DNA of 64,000 nucleotides from an uncultured Clostridia bacterium (GCA_944387375.1 CALXEQ010000007.1:23107-87106), one strand, 5' to 3'. Numbered from the stretch's first letter, positions 42,972 to 52,712 are shown. The notes: generated by a model from the letters alone, not told the origin. Program-made: numbers and translations.

Positions 42972-45563
42972 TTATTTAATAATTAGTTCTTTTCCATCAT
43001 AATCTATTCTTATTTTAGTATTAGGCAAAATTTTTTGTTCAAGTATACTCTTTGCAATTAATGTTTCTAATTTTCTCTGAACAAATCTTTTTAGAGGTCT
43101 TGCTCCATAAATTTCATCATAGCCATTATCTATTAAATAATCTTTTGCACTTTGACTTAAACTTAAAGTAATACGTTTATCTTCTAATCTTCTTTCAAGA
43201 TCTTTAATTAATAAGTCTAATATTTTAGATACCTCATTTTTCATAAGTGGTTTATAAAAGACAATTTCATCTAAACGATTTAAAAATTCAGGTCTAAAAC
43301 TCTTTTTAAGAAGCATATTTACTTTATCTTTTGCGTCCTGTGATATACTTCCATCTGGCTCTATTCCATCTAATATATACTCAGATCCTAGATTTGAAGT
43401 TAATATAATTATTGTATTTTTAAAATCTACTGTTCTTCCTTTAGAATCTGTAATTCTGCCATCATCTAAAACTTGAAGTAATATATTAAATACATCTGGA
43501 TGTGCTTTTTCTACCTCATCAAATAATACTACAGAATATGGTTTTCTTCTTACTGCCTCTGTTAATTGTCCTCCCTCGTCATAACCTACATATCCTGGAG
43601 GTGCACCTATAAGTCTAGACACAGAATGCTTTTCCATATACTCAGACATATCTATTCTTATAATATTACGCTCATCATCAAAAAGGCACTCTGCAAGAGA
43701 TTTTGCAAGTTCAGTTTTACCAACACCAGTAGGTCCTAAAAACAAGAAAGAACCTATTGGTCTACGTGGATCTGCAATACCTGCTCTTGAACGCATAATA
43801 GCCTCAGATACCTTTTCTACTGCCTCATCTTGTCCTATTACTCTTTTATGTAATAATTCATCTAAATGTAATATCTTCTCTCTTTCGCCCTCCATTAATT
43901 TTGCAACAGGTATTCCAGTCCATCTAGAAACTATTTTTGCTATTTCATCATCTGTTACCTTATTTCTTAAAAGCCCATCCTCTTTACTTTTTTCAGATAG
44001 CTCTTCTTCAACTTTTAATTGTTGTTGTAACTCAGGTAATTTACCATATTTTAATTCAGCTGCTTTATTTAGTTCATAATTTCTTTCAGCCTTTTCAATT
44101 TGAGCATTTACACTTTCTATTTCTTCACGTAATTTTTGAACCTTTCCTATTGCCTCCTTTTCATTTTCCCATTTAGCTTTCATTCCATCAAATTTTGCTT
44201 TAAGTTCTGCTTTTTCTTTAGTTATATTTGCTAAACGCTGTTTTGAAATTTCATCTTTTTCTTTGCTTAAAGCAGTTTCTTCTATTTCAAGTTGCATTAT
44301 TTTTCTAGATACTTCATCGAGCTCTGTAGGCATTGATTCCATTTCTGTCTTTATCATTGCACAAGCTTCATCTACTAAATCTATTGCCTTATCTGGTAAA
44401 AATCTATCTGTAATATATCTATTAGATAATGTAGCTGCAGCTATAAGACTAGAATCTGAAATTTTTACTCCGTGATATACCTCATATCTTTCTTTAAGTC
44501 CTCTAAGTATTGTAATTGTATCTTCTACTGTAGGCTCATCTACCATTACAGGTTGAAAACGTCTTTCAAGTGCTTGATCTTTTTCAATATATTGCCTATA
44601 TTCATTTAAAGTCGTTGCACCAATACAGTGAAGCTCACCTCTTGCAAGCATAGGTTTTAGTATATTTCCAGCATCCATTGCTCCATCTGTTTTTCCTGCG
44701 CCCACAATAGTATGTATTTCATCTATAAATAGTATTATTTTACCTTCACTTTTTTTAATTTCTTGAAGTACTGCTTTTAATCTTTCCTCAAATTCACCTC
44801 TATATTTTGCACCTGCTACAAGAAGCCCCATATCTAGTGAAAAAATTGTACAATCTTTAAGACCTTCTGGTACATCACCTCTTACAATACGCAAAGCTAA
44901 CCCTTCAGCAATAGCAGTCTTACCAACACCAGGTTCACCAATTAAACATGGATTATTTTTAGTTTTTCTAGAAAGTATTCTAATTACATTTCTAATTTCA
45001 CTATCTCTTCCTATTACTGGATCAAGTTTTTGATTACGAGCAAGTTCAACTAAATTTTGTCCATATTTTTTTAATGCATCATATGTTTCTTCAGGATTAT
45101 CTGTTGTGACCCTTGTATTTCCTCTAACACTAGACAATACTTTAAGAAAAGATGTCTTTGTAATACTATATTTTTTAAATATTTCCTTCAATTCTCCATT
45201 TGCATTATCTATAATTGCAAGCATAATATGTTCAACTGATACATATTCATCCTTCATTTTTTTAGCAATATTTTCTGAATTTTGAAGAACAATATCTACA
45301 TCTTGAGATACATATATACCGTTACTAGGTCTTGCTCCCCCTGTTACTCTTGGCATATTTTCAACTCTTCTTTTTATATCTTCTTCAAAATTTTCAATTA
45401 CTCCCATTTTTTTAATAAGTTCTTTTATTAAACTATTATCTTGCTCAAGTAGTGCAAGCAATATATGTTCTACTTCTACTTGTGGATTTTGATATTCAAT
45501 TGCAAGTTTTTGAGCATTATTAATAGCTTCTATCGATTTTTGTGTAAAATTTTGTGCATTCAT
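42972..45563 (-). CDS. clpB: Disaggregase ClpB
   Basis: 863 residues, usual length. Hexameric AAA+ chaperone that pulls apart protein aggregates with DnaK. Clp N-domain repeats, NBD1 with GEPGVGKTA and Walker B LFIDEIH, the coiled-coil middle domain (about 410-530), NBD2 with [10 protein letters not shown] and [13 protein letters not shown], and the C-terminal domain are all intact. The start is ATG at 45561-45563 with AAAGGAGGGATAATT. Regulated by CIRCE, so HrcA is expected to control it. Confidence 0.97.
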   Translation of the reverse strand: MNAQNFTQKSIEAINNAQKLAIEYQNPQVEVEHILLALLEQDNSLIKELIKKMGVIENFEEDIKRRVENMPRVTGGARPSNGIYVSQDVDIVLQNSENIAKKMKDEYVSVEHIMLAIIDNANGELKEIFKKYSITKTSFLKVLSSVRGNTRVTTDNPEETYDALKKYGQNLVELARNQKLDPVIGRDSEIRNVIRILSRKTKNNPCLIGEPGVGKTAIAEGLALRIVRGDVPEGLKDCTIFSLDMGLLVAGAKYRGEFEERLKAVLQEIKKSEGKIILFIDEIHTIVGAGKTDGAMDAGNILKPMLARGELHCIGATTLNEYRQYIEKDQALERRFQPVMVDEPTVEDTITILRGLKERYEVYHGVKISDSSLIAAATLSNRYITDRFLPDKAIDLVDEACAMIKTEMESMPTELDEVSRKIMQLEIEETALSKEKDEISKQRLANITKEKAELKAKFDGMKAKWENEKEAIGKVQKLREEIESVNAQIEKAERNYELNKAAELKYGKLPELQQQLKVEEELSEKSKEDGLLRNKVTDDEIAKIVSRWTGIPVAKLMEGEREKILHLDELLHKRVIGQDEAVEKVSEAIMRSRAGIADPRRPIGSFLFLGPTGVGKTELAKSLAECLFDDERNIIRIDMSEYMEKHSVSRLIGAPPGYVGYDEGGQLTEAVRRKPYSVVLFDEVEKAHPDVFNILLQVLDDGRITDSKGRTVDFKNTIIILTSNLGSEYILDGIEPDGSISQDAKDKVNMLLKKSFRPEFLNRLDEIVFYKPLMKNEVSKILDLLIKDLERRLEDKRITLSLSQSAKDYLIDNGYDEIYGARPLKRFVQRKLETLIAKSILEQKILPNTKIRIDYDGKELIIK

Positions 45564-45627
45564 AATTATCCCTCCTTTATATTTAGATAATATGTTAAAC
45601 ATACAAATGTTTATTTTTGCACTTAAT

Positions 45628-45656
45628 ATTATATCACTTTATTTTAGCACTTTCAA
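45628..45656 (-). promoter_or_regulatory. Sigma-A promoter of clpB
   Basis: TTGAAA (45651-45656), 17-bp spacer and TATAAT (45628-45633). The -35 lies inside the CIRCE operator. Confidence 0.85.
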
Positions 45657-45670
45657 GTTAAGAGTGCTAA
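45644..45670 (-). promoter_or_regulatory. CIRCE operator (HrcA site)
   Basis: TTAGCACTC-N9-arm: on the plus strand TTAGCACTT, nine bases, GAGTGCTAA, one mismatch from the consensus palindrome. It covers the -35 and the start of the spacer of the clpB promoter, so HrcA would block RNA polymerase binding. Confidence 0.95.
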
Positions 45671-45695
45671 TTTTTTAAAAAATATTTTTTAACTA

Positions 45696-45724
45696 TTACA
45701 AAAAATGTAAAAAAATGATATAAT
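45696..45724 (+). promoter_or_regulatory. Sigma-A promoter of the DUF2798-like gene
   Basis: TTACAA (45696-45701), 17-bp spacer and TATAAT (45719-45724), divergent from clpB. About 100 bases of untranslated leader follow. Confidence 0.65.
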
Positions 45725-45838
45725 AGTTAAAGATTATAATATGGTTTTAATTGGAAACGACACATTATTTAAAATAATGATTAACGAACAATCACATATT
45801 AGTATTATTTCATTATTTTAGAAAGGAGTGCTTTTTTT

Positions 45839-46303
45839 ATGCCTAAAACAAAATTTCAAGATTTTATTTTTACATTTATAATGGTTATTGTTATGGTATA
45901 CGCAATGGTTTGTTATAATACTGCACTAAATACAGGAGGATTAACTAATACTACATTTATAATAGCTTTAAAAGAACTTCCAATTATGGGAGTAATAGCT
46001 TTTTTACTAGAATTTTTCTTAATAGGAAACTTATCTAAAAAGATAGCATTTAAATTGGTCGATCCTACAAAAGAAAACCCAATAATTACATCAGTAATTA
46101 CATCTTCAATAATTGTATGCTTTATGTGTCCTATTATGAGTTTTATTGGAACTACATTATTTGGATTTAATGGTATAGAAAATTTATTTGTAAATTGGAT
46201 CAAGGCAGCTGTTTTAAACTTTCCTATGGCTTTATGTTGGCAAATATTTTACGCAGGTCCATTAGTTAGATTTATATTTAGACTTATTTTTAAAGAAAAA
46301 TAA
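45839..46303 (+). CDS. DUF2798-type membrane protein
   Basis: 154 residues, four hydrophobic helices in two repeats, each with the pattern FTFIMVIVMVYAM... and FVNWIKAAVLNFPMALCWQ, a hallmark of DUF2798 proteins. Function unknown. AGAAAGGAGTGC precedes the ATG. Divergent from clpB, but the CIRCE element lies on the far side of its promoter. Confidence 0.8.
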   Translation: MPKTKFQDFIFTFIMVIVMVYAMVCYNTALNTGGLTNTTFIIALKELPIMGVIAFLLEFFLIGNLSKKIAFKLVDPTKENPIITSVITSSIIVCFMCPIMSFIGTTLFGFNGIENLFVNWIKAAVLNFPMALCWQIFYAGPLVRFIFRLIFKEK

Positions 46304-46307
46304 TATA

Positions 46308-46344
46308 TTGAAAATACCAGTTAAATTAGACTGGTATTTTTATT
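46308..46344 (+). terminator. Terminator of the DUF2798-like gene
   Basis: ATACCAGT/ACTGGTAT stem, loop TAAATTAG, then TTTTTAT. Confidence 0.85.
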
Positions 46345-46394
46345 GACAATTTTATAACCTATATGATAATTTATTTATACAAGGAGGTTTATAT

Positions 46395-46745
46395 ATGGAA
46401 GAGAATAGAAAAACAGAAAAAGAATTATCTGAAAATTATGTAGTACTAGCAGAAGCAAATAAAAATTGGTATCAAATCTTAGCAATAATTATCTTGATAC
46501 TTTATGTTCTTTTTATATTTTTAATAGCTTCTGAAAATAATGTAGAAATAGATTTTATAACTATTTTACTTTATTTATTACCTGGTGCTATACTATTTAC
46601 TTTTATGTATGGTATTGGAAAAATCATACAATTATTAACAGAAATAAATGAAAATTTAAAAAAGCCTGATATAAAAAAACATAAAAAGAAAAATAATATA
46701 AAAAATAATGATCTTCCTTGGGAGTTACAAGAAGATGATAATTAA
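46395..46745 (+). CDS. Small two-helix membrane protein with basic tail
   Basis: 116 residues; hydrophobic helices at about 27-46 and 55-77, then a Lys/Asn-rich cytoplasmic tail ending LPWELQEDDN. No family recognised. AAGGAGGTTTATAT gives a strong ribosome site. Confidence 0.65.
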   Translation: MEENRKTEKELSENYVVLAEANKNWYQILAIIILILYVLFIFLIASENNVEIDFITILLYLLPGAILFTFMYGIGKIIQLLTEINENLKKPDIKKHKKKNNIKNNDLPWELQEDDN

Positions 46746-46747
46746 AA

Positions 46748-46800
46748 AATAAGCTCATTAATTCTTTAAAATAGTATTAATGAGCTTATTAATATATTAA
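46748..46800. terminator. Bidirectional terminator
   Basis: Stem AATAAGCTCATTAAT/ATTAATGAGCTTATT between converging genes. Confidence 0.85.
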
Positions 46801-47637
46801 CTATTCATTTGAAATAATTACTTTACCATCTAAATTACATATATAACAATCTGGTAATTTAGATTTAATATAATCTAATTTTTCTTTATCACATTCTAAT
46901 TTTCTTCCTACTAAAACTCCTTCTATTAATATTGCAGGAACACCAAAAACTATAGCAGATTCTCTATCAGTAGTAGTAGCATTTCTGTTTTTTCTATCTT
47001 CTAAAAATCTCAAATAATATTCATTATTTATAAATGATTTTACTACATCTTTGTCTAATATCCATACATCACTTTTAGCTATTGCTTTTGCATAAGAAGA
47101 CTCCATATTTAAAATAAATGCAATTTGTTTCTTGTTTGAAACAAGACTTGGTAAAAATCTTACTTCTTTAGTTTGTTCTCCCCAATAATTCCAAACTCCC
47201 TCATCATTATTAATTTTTTCTGTTAATTCATCAAACTTATGATATGGAATTAATTTTGAAATAAATGAAGATTCTTGGGTACAATATGTTATAGTAAATC
47301 CACTATATGTATTAATATAATCTCTTAAATAACAGTCCTCCTTTATATTCCACATTCCAACACTATTACATATTTTATTTTGTTTAGATTTAAAAGTAAA
47401 ATCTGAAGAAATAAAACCTTTATTTTTAATTATAAAATCAAAATCATTTATTTCTCCAGGAATTCCATGAATAAAAGTCCCTTTTTTTAATTTTACTTTT
47501 TCATTTATTTTATATTTATTTTTTTCAATAATTACATCTTTTTTATAAAATAATTCTAGTTGTTTTATTAATAACTCTTTTGAGTCACCCATAAATCTAT
47601 TATTGATATCTAAAATATAATCTTCTTTTGTTTTCAT
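46801..47637 (-). CDS. Protein of unknown function, 278 residues
   Basis: Soluble, no signal peptide. The first half has GTFIHGI and GFISSDFT, the second TTDRESAIVFGVPAILIEGVLVG, then a short conserved-looking strand-turn end. The layout (His after Gly-Thr, Ser-Ser-Asp-Phe, later Arg-Glu) faintly recalls ADP-ribosyltransferase folds, but I cannot confirm that and would not assign it. AAAGGATGTGAATAT precedes the ATG. Single-gene unit next to ssrA. Confidence 0.65.
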   Translation of the reverse strand: MKTKEDYILDINNRFMGDSKELLIKQLELFYKKDVIIEKNKYKINEKVKLKKGTFIHGIPGEINDFDFIIKNKGFISSDFTFKSKQNKICNSVGMWNIKEDCYLRDYINTYSGFTITYCTQESSFISKLIPYHKFDELTEKINNDEGVWNYWGEQTKEVRFLPSLVSNKKQIAFILNMESSYAKAIAKSDVWILDKDVVKSFINNEYYLRFLEDRKNRNATTTDRESAIVFGVPAILIEGVLVGRKLECDKEKLDYIKSKLPDCYICNLDGKVIISNE

Positions 47638-47699
47638 ATATTCACATCCTTTATATTAAAATAATTTTAGCATAATATACTTTATTTTTAAAGAATAAA

Positions 47700-47742
47700 A
47701 TAATAGATTGTAAAACTTTATAATAAAGCTTACAATCTATAT
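47700..47742 (-). terminator. Terminator of ssrA
   Basis: ATAGATTGTAA/TTACAATCTAT stem followed by a T-rich tail on the minus strand, a few bases after the tmRNA CCA end. Confidence 0.85.
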
Positions 47743-47748
47743 AAAAAT

Positions 47749-48100
47749 TGGTGGAGATGGTGGGAATCGAACCCACGTCCGAAAATTCGTTAATACTACT
47801 TTCTCCGAGTGCAGTAAATGTTTAAATAATACTACTACAATAAAACATTTACAAAAAATGTAGTAATATGATTGTAATTACCCTTTATCCTACAATCTTT
47901 AGATAAATTTGTTAGCTAGATAGTTATGAAGCCTTTATCTACTCTCTAGCAAAGTAAATAAAAACCGCTGCTATAAACTAGGCAGCCATTGCAAATTGTC
48001 TATCTGCGTTTAATTTTAATTTCTCGTTTTTATAGTGGCCAACGAGAATCCACTACTCGCTTATAATATCTTCAAAAATCCGTCGAAACCTTACATCCCC
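47749..48100 (-). ncRNA. ssrA: Transfer-messenger RNA
   Basis: 352 nt. The 5' end GGGGATGTAAGGTTTCGACGG and the 3' end GGTTCGATTCCCACCATCTCCACCA form the alanine-tRNA-like domain, with encoded CCA. The tag-coding stretch (47978-48007) reads from a GCA resume codon as A-D-R-Q-F-A-M-A-A then TAG, giving tag (A)ADRQFAMAA. tmRNA with SmpB frees stalled ribosomes and marks the protein for proteolysis. The ending AMAA replaces the more usual ALAA. Confidence 0.97.
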
Positions 48101-48146
48101 ATATATTTATATTATATCATACAAATAACTAAATATAAATATTTTA

Positions 48147-48175
48147 TTGACATTTTGCTTAAATTATTATATAAT
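48147..48175 (+). promoter_or_regulatory. Perfect consensus sigma-A promoter
   Basis: TTGACA (48147-48152), 17-bp spacer, TATAAT (48170-48175). It drives the unknown gene at 48231, divergent from ssrA. Confidence 0.92.
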
Positions 48176-48230
48176 ATTATATAGTTTTATGTATACTAAT
48201 TCTAAAATAATTATTGAAAGAGGTGTTTTT

Positions 48231-48644
48231 ATGTTTTTTAAAGAAAATGAATCTAACAAAAAAAGGATGAATATTACATTAAGAAATTTTTTATCTTTTT
48301 TACTATACAAAAAGGAGGAGCTCTTAAATGAAATCTCAAAAGAATATTCTATTGAAGAAAGAAGTACATTCATATATAACTGTGCTATAAATACAATTGT
48401 TGAATATATGCAAACTCATAAGTTATATACTATCCCAAAGATTGCTTCTTTAGAAATACAAAAACTATTTAAAGAAAATTTTGAACTTAGAATATTTGAG
48501 AAAAATGAAGATGATTTTGATAATATTTCAGCTTCAACAAAAGAAATAATAAAAGAGTTTGAATGCATAAAAGAAAATTTAGATGAAAATGAAAAAAATG
48601 AATCAATTGATAAAGTCAATGAAATTGTAACAAGTGCAACATAG
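48231..48644 (+). CDS. Small helical protein of unknown function
   Basis: 137 residues, all-helical and rich in Glu, Lys, Asn and Ile; acidic C-terminal third. The start is the ATG at 48231 behind GAAAGAGGTGTTTTT; a longer frame from 48147 would begin on the -35 box itself and cannot be translated. No family recognised. The promoter is the best in the window, so expression is probably high. Confidence 0.7.
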   Translation: MFFKENESNKKRMNITLRNFLSFLLYKKEELLNEISKEYSIEERSTFIYNCAINTIVEYMQTHKLYTIPKIASLEIQKLFKENFELRIFEKNEDDFDNISASTKEIIKEFECIKENLDENEKNESIDKVNEIVTSAT

Positions 48645-48662
48645 CACTTGTTTTTCTTTTTA
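48630..48662 (+). terminator. Terminator of the 137-residue gene
   Basis: CAAGTGC/GCACTTG stem around AACATA, then TTTTTCTTTTT. Its T-run overlaps the -35 of the next promoter. Confidence 0.88.
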
Positions 48663-48676
48663 TATTAAGGTATAAT
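48648..48676 (+). promoter_or_regulatory. Sigma-A promoter of the 175-residue gene
   Basis: TTGTTT (48648-48653), 17-bp spacer, TATAAT (48671-48676); the -35 sits in the tail of the preceding terminator. Confidence 0.7.
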
Positions 48677-48732
48677 ATACACACATTAATATACCTTACT
48701 TAAAAATTAATATTTTAAAGGAGTGATATTAT

Positions 48733-49260
48733 ATGAAAGATTTAAAATTTAAAAATGAAGTGCTACTAAATGGATTAAAAATGTCCATTGCAACAGTATC
48801 GATTCTTATTGAAGAGGGATGTAAGGACAATGATAGACTTGTATTTTATACCAATTATTATATATCAATAGCTCTAAAAAGTTTTTATGAATTTAATAAA
48901 TTAGATAAAGACTATACTAATAAAGAAATGGCAATAAAAAAATATAATTTAATTTATAATGATAATTTTTTAGATGCACAAAAAGATCCCACAATTTTAA
49001 ATGATTATTTTAAATTAAAAACAGAATATAGTACCTTAGATGTAGATACAAGACTTATTATATTTGCTCTTTTAAGTTTATCTAGCTATTATAAAACTAA
49101 TTCAATAAATAAAATTAAAAATATACTTAGAACCTATATTCCTAAACTTAAAAGATGTATAAAAACATCATCGTCATATTATATTTATTTTAACACAAAA
49201 AAATATGATAATTACCAAATAAAATGTTTATTATTTAAATTCTTAATAGAAAATAGTTAA
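48733..49260 (+). CDS. Helical protein of unknown function
   Basis: 175 residues, soluble and alpha-helical, with MKDLKFKNEVLLNGLK start and Lys/Asn/Tyr-rich end. No motif or family recognised. AAGGAGTGATATTAT precedes the ATG. It lies close to the preceding 137-residue gene and might be a partner, but each has its own promoter and terminator. Confidence 0.65.
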   Translation: MKDLKFKNEVLLNGLKMSIATVSILIEEGCKDNDRLVFYTNYYISIALKSFYEFNKLDKDYTNKEMAIKKYNLIYNDNFLDAQKDPTILNDYFKLKTEYSTLDVDTRLIIFALLSLSSYYKTNSINKIKNILRTYIPKLKRCIKTSSSYYIYFNTKKYDNYQIKCLLFKFLIENS

Positions 49261-49289
49261 ACTGCTACTTTTTAGTAGCAGTTTTTACA
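49259..49289 (+). terminator. Terminator of the 175-residue gene
   Basis: AACTGCTACT/AGTAGCAGTT stem with TTTTT tail. Confidence 0.9.
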
Positions 49290-49324
49290 TAAAAAAGAGA
49301 TGATTCCTCATCTCTTAGTTTAAA
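49290..49324 (-). terminator. Terminator of the ribosomal operon
   Basis: AGAGATGA/TCATCTCT stem with a T-run on the minus strand, right after rplL. Confidence 0.88.
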
Positions 49325-49326
49325 TA

Positions 49327-49698
49327 TTATTGCATTTCAACTGTAGCACCAGCTGCTTTTAAAGCTTCTACTAGTTTTTCTGCATCTTCTTTTGGCATAT
49401 TTTCTTTTATTGTCTTAGGTGCAGCATCTACTAAATCTTTAGCTTCTTTTAGTCCAAGTCCAGTAGCTTCTCTAACTGCTTTTATTACAGCAATTTTTGT
49501 AGCTCCAGCGTCTTTTAATACAACATTAAATTCTGTTTTTTCGTCTGCTCCAGCAGCTCCACCAGCAGCAGGTCCTGCAGCAACAACAGCAGCAGCAGCG
49601 CTTACTCCAAATTTTTCTTCAATAGCTTTAACTAAGTCAGCAAGTTCAATAACTGTTAATTTTTCAATTTCTTCAATTAATTTTTCTATTTTTTCCAT
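49327..49698 (-). CDS. rplL: 50S ribosomal protein L7/L12
   Basis: 123 residues. Forms the stalk dimers that recruit translation factors. N-terminal dimer helix, the Ala/Gly-rich hinge (about 38-52: [18 protein letters not shown]) and the C-terminal domain with [17 protein letters not shown] and [12 protein letters not shown] are typical. Last gene of the rpmG-rplL operon. Confidence 0.98.
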   Translation of the reverse strand: MEKIEKLIEEIEKLTVIELADLVKAIEEKFGVSAAAAVVAAGPAAGGAAGADEKTEFNVVLKDAGATKIAVIKAVREATGLGLKEAKDLVDAAPKTIKENMPKEDAEKLVEALKAAGATVEMQ

Positions 49699-49746
49699 TT
49701 TAAATTCCTCCCTATATATAATAAATTAATTTTTTACAATTCTAAC

Positions 49747-50247
49747 TTAAGCATTTTCAGCTTGTTTTTCTCTAGCTTGATCAAGTACAACTGCAAGATT
49801 ACGTATATTTCCAAGTAATGCAGAAGCAAGCATAGCATATAATGTATCTTTTGATGGTAAAGATGCAAGTTTTTTAACCTCGGCTACATCTATTAATTTT
49901 CCATCCATTATACCATTTTTTATAGTATAAAAATCATGATCCTTAGCAAAATCATTTACAACTTTTGCTGGTGCAACATAATCTTCATATCCAATAACAA
50001 CTGCTGTTGGTCCTTCTAATGAATCAATTCCTTCAATTCCAGCTGCTTTTAAAGCATATACAATTGTAGAATTTTTAACAACAACATATTCGTTACCATC
50101 AGCTCTAACTTGAGCACGTAATTTAGTATCATCTTCAACACTAATTCCTCTATACTCAGTTAAAACAATCATTTTAGCTTTTTTAAATTTTTCAGAAAGT
50201 TCTTCTACTTTTGCTTTCTTTTGATTTAGTATTTTCTCACTTGGCAT
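49747..50247 (-). CDS. rplJ: 50S ribosomal protein L10
   Basis: 166 residues. Anchors L7/L12 to the ribosome. Typical VLTEYRGISVEDDTKLR-type region and the C-terminal helix that binds L7/L12. Preceded by the L10 leader, by which L10 or the L10-L12 complex represses its own translation. Confidence 0.97.
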   Translation of the reverse strand: MPSEKILNQKKAKVEELSEKFKKAKMIVLTEYRGISVEDDTKLRAQVRADGNEYVVVKNSTIVYALKAAGIEGIDSLEGPTAVVIGYEDYVAPAKVVNDFAKDHDFYTIKNGIMDGKLIDVAEVKKLASLPSKDTLYAMLASALLGNIRNLAVVLDQAREKQAENA

Positions 50248-50261
50248 TTTTTTGACACCTC

Positions 50262-50372
50262 CTTAAATTCAAAAAAAGTTTTTGCCAGACACTTACGAGA
50301 TTTTTAAGTATCTAACAAAAACTTAATGTTCCGTTACAATATTAAAAACCTCGGTAAGATTTATGGAAAATT
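50262..50372 (-). ncRNA. Ribosomal protein L10 leader
   Basis: The interval between rplA and rplJ reads as the structured L10 leader: the complementary segments AGTTTTTGTTAGA and TCTGGCAAAAACT around a stem, and a second pairing region, just before the AAGGAGG ribosome site of rplJ. This is the autogenous regulator of rplJ-rplL in Firmicutes. Boundaries are approximate. Confidence 0.85.
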
Positions 50373-50376
50373 CCAC

Positions 50377-51057
50377 TTACTGTCTTGGGTTTATTTTTAT
50401 ACCTACGCCCATTGTTGTTGATATAGCAATAGATTTTAAGTAAGTACCTTTAGCAGCAGCAGGTTTTGCTTTAACAATAGCGTTTAGTAAAGTTTCATAG
50501 TTTTGAAGTAATTTTTCAGCTCCAAATGAAACTTTTCCTATTGGGCAGTGAATTATATTAGTTTTATCTAATCTATATTCGATTTTACCAGCTTTAATTT
50601 CAGATACCGCTTTAGCAACATCCATAGTTACAGTTCCAGATTTTGGATTAGGCATTAATCCTTTTGGTCCTAATAACTTAGCTATTCTTCCTAATGAAGC
50701 CATCATGTCTGGTGTAGCAACAACTACATCAAATCCAAACCAATTTTCTTTTTGGATTTTTTGTATCATATCATCATCACCAACAAAGTCTGCTCCAGCT
50801 TCTTTAGCAGCTTCAGCCTTATCTCCTTTAGCAATTACTAAAACTTTTTTAGATTTACCTGTACCATTTGGTAGTACAATGACTCCTCTAACTTGTTGAT
50901 CAGCTTGTTTTGAATCAACACCAAGTTTTATATGCATTTCAACTGTTTCATCAAATTTAGCTTTAGGCATTTTTAAAGCAAGATCTATAGCTTCTTTAGC
51001 ATCATATAGTTTCCCTGCTTCAACTAACTTATTAGCTTCGTCCATTCTTTTACTCAT
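50377..51057 (-). CDS. rplA: 50S ribosomal protein L1
   Basis: 226 residues, near normal. Two-domain protein that binds 23S rRNA at the E-site stalk. Typical [38 protein letters not shown] and [14 protein letters not shown] are present. Follows rplK. Confidence 0.97.
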   Translation of the reverse strand: MSKRMDEANKLVEAGKLYDAKEAIDLALKMPKAKFDETVEMHIKLGVDSKQADQQVRGVIVLPNGTGKSKKVLVIAKGDKAEAAKEAGADFVGDDDMIQKIQKENWFGFDVVVATPDMMASLGRIAKLLGPKGLMPNPKSGTVTMDVAKAVSEIKAGKIEYRLDKTNIIHCPIGKVSFGAEKLLQNYETLLNAIVKAKPAAAKGTYLKSIAISTTMGVGIKINPRQ

Positions 51058-51105
51058 TCTTTTTCCCCTCCTTTGGTATTAGCGAACAAAAATGTTCTCC
51101 CATAA

Positions 51106-51534
51106 TTAGTCTTCAACGACGATCCCCATTGATCTTGCTGTACCTTTTATAATAGATACTGCAGATTCTAATGATGATGCGTTAAGATCTCTCATTTTAA
51201 TATTTGCAATTTCCTCTACTTGAGCTCTCTTTATTGTAGCAACTTTATCTCTATGTGGTCTTGCTGAACCTTTTTCGATTTTTGCTGCTTGTTTTAAAAG
51301 AACAGCTGCTGGTGGAGTTTTTAAAACATAATCAAATGTTTTGTCTGCATATACTGTTAATATTACTGGGAATATCATTCCAGCATCTTTTGCAGTCTTT
51401 TCATTGAAATCTTTACAAAATTGCATTATGTTTATTCCAGTTGGTCCTAATGCTGGTCCTACTGGTGGTGCTGGATTAGCTTTACCAGCTTGGATTTGTA
51501 GTTTTACAACATGTGTAACTTTCTTTTCTGCCAT
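51106..51534 (-). CDS. rplK: 50S ribosomal protein L11
   Basis: 142 residues, normal size. Binds the GTPase-centre rRNA. Typical [28 protein letters not shown] and [14 protein letters not shown]. Two neighbouring ATGs exist (51537 and 51534); the second has better spacing from AAGGGGGTG. Between nusG and rplA, the usual order. Confidence 0.97.
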   Translation of the reverse strand: MAEKKVTHVVKLQIQAGKANPAPPVGPALGPTGINIMQFCKDFNEKTAKDAGMIFPVILTVYADKTFDYVLKTPPAAVLLKQAAKIEKGSARPHRDKVATIKRAQVEEIANIKMRDLNASSLESAVSIIKGTARSMGIVVED

Positions 51535-51595
51535 CATTTTCACCCCCTTAAGCATAGGTTTATATAAATATATTAAAAAATATACTTAAACATTT

Positions 51596-52138
51596 TTATA
51601 TCTTTTGAATTTGATTAAATTCCAAATCCACGGTAGTTTCTCTACCAAACATAGAAACTTTTACTTTTACTCTTTTTTTATCTTTAAAAATTTCTTCGAT
51701 AACAGCTGGATAATTGTAAAAAGGTTCTGTTGTTATTCTAACACTATCTCCAACTTCAAAATCTACATTGATTACATCTTCAATTCCTAAAGATTGCATA
51801 TCTTTTTCTGTAAGTGGTAATGGCTTATCTCCAACTCCAACAAAGTTGAAAACACCTTTTATGTTTTTTACAACATACCATGTTTCATCAGTCATTATCA
51901 TCTTAACAAGAACATATCCTGGAAAAACTTTCTTTATAGAAGATTTTTGTTTACCATCTTTTATCTCTATTTCTTCTTCCATTGGTATTATAATCTCTTG
52001 TATTTTATCTTGTATACCTTTATTTTCGACGATTTTTTCAAGAGTTGCTTTTACTTTATTCTCATATCCTGAATAAGTGTATACAACATACCAACGTGCT
52101 GATGAATCTGTACCTAATTCATTCTCCACAACATTCAA
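51596..52138 (-). CDS. nusG: Transcription elongation/antitermination factor NusG
   Basis: 180 residues. NGN domain (RWYVVYTYSGYENKVK, about 15-30; FPGYVLVKM; VKNIKGVFNFVG) and a C-terminal KOW domain (FEVGDSVRITTEPF...). Couples RNA polymerase with ribosome and Rho. Between secE and rplK, the standard place. Confidence 0.97.
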   Translation of the reverse strand: MNVVENELGTDSSARWYVVYTYSGYENKVKATLEKIVENKGIQDKIQEIIIPMEEEIEIKDGKQKSSIKKVFPGYVLVKMIMTDETWYVVKNIKGVFNFVGVGDKPLPLTEKDMQSLGIEDVINVDFEVGDSVRITTEPFYNYPAVIEEIFKDKKRVKVKVSMFGRETTVDLEFNQIQKI

Positions 52139-52179
52139 CTCCTTATCTTAAAATTTCTTTATAAATAAAAGAATTATAT

Positions 52180-52377
52180 TTAGCCAACTTTATTTTGTAT
52201 AAAATTCCAAAGATGTGTGTCACCTAATTCAAGTAACATATCAAGTCCTAAAATTACAACAGAAAATACAACTATTAAAAATATTACCATAGTTGTACTT
52301 TTAATTAATTGTTGCTTTGTTGGCCATACTACCTTTTTTAACTCACTTTTTACTCCCTTAACAAATCCCTTTGCCAT
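52180..52377 (-). CDS. secE: Preprotein translocase subunit SecE
   Basis: 65 residues, the short single-helix type of Gram-positive bacteria. The conserved KKVVWPTKQQL precedes the single membrane helix. Clamps SecY in the SecYEG channel. ATG at 52375-52377 with GGAGTGAATT before it. Confidence 0.94.
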   Translation of the reverse strand: MAKGFVKGVKSELKKVVWPTKQQLIKSTTMVIFLIVVFSVVILGLDMLLELGDTHLWNFIQNKVG

Positions 52378-52409
52378 CACAATTCACTCCTCAATAAATT
52401 AATTAGTAA

Positions 52410-52559
52410 TTATTTTGTTTCCTTATGTATTGTATGTTTTCCACAGAATTTGCAAAATTTTCTCTCTTCAATTCTGTCAGGATTGTTTCTTTTATTTTTT
52501 TGAGTTTCATAGTTTCTTTGTTTGCATTCTGTACACGCCATTGTTATATTTTCTCTCAT
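52410..52559 (-). CDS. rpmG: 50S ribosomal protein L33
   Basis: 49 residues, read by eye on the minus strand. It starts [17 protein letters not shown] and ends [15 protein letters not shown]: two CxxC pairs, so the zinc-binding (C+) form of L33. GGAGGTGTATTTATAA precedes the ATG. It opens the rpmG-secE-nusG-rplKAJL operon, as is usual in Firmicutes. Confidence 0.95.
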   Translation of the reverse strand: MRENITMACTECKQRNYETQKNKRNNPDRIEERKFCKFCGKHTIHKETK

Positions 52560-52603
52560 TTATAAATACACCTCCACGCTCTTCAACTCATGTATGCTTA
52601 GCT

Positions 52604-52632
52604 ATTTTATCATATAATAAAGTTAAAGTCAA
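52604..52632 (-). promoter_or_regulatory. Sigma-A promoter of the rpmG-secE-nusG-rplKAJL operon
   Basis: TTGACT (52627-52632), 17-bp spacer and TAAAAT (52604-52609) on the minus strand. Confidence 0.8.
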
Positions 52633-52712
52633 TAAAAAAGCACTATTTTTGTAAAAAAAAGATTAAGAATTCAGAAATATTGGAATTTAATTCTACATAA
52701 TTAAATATTATT

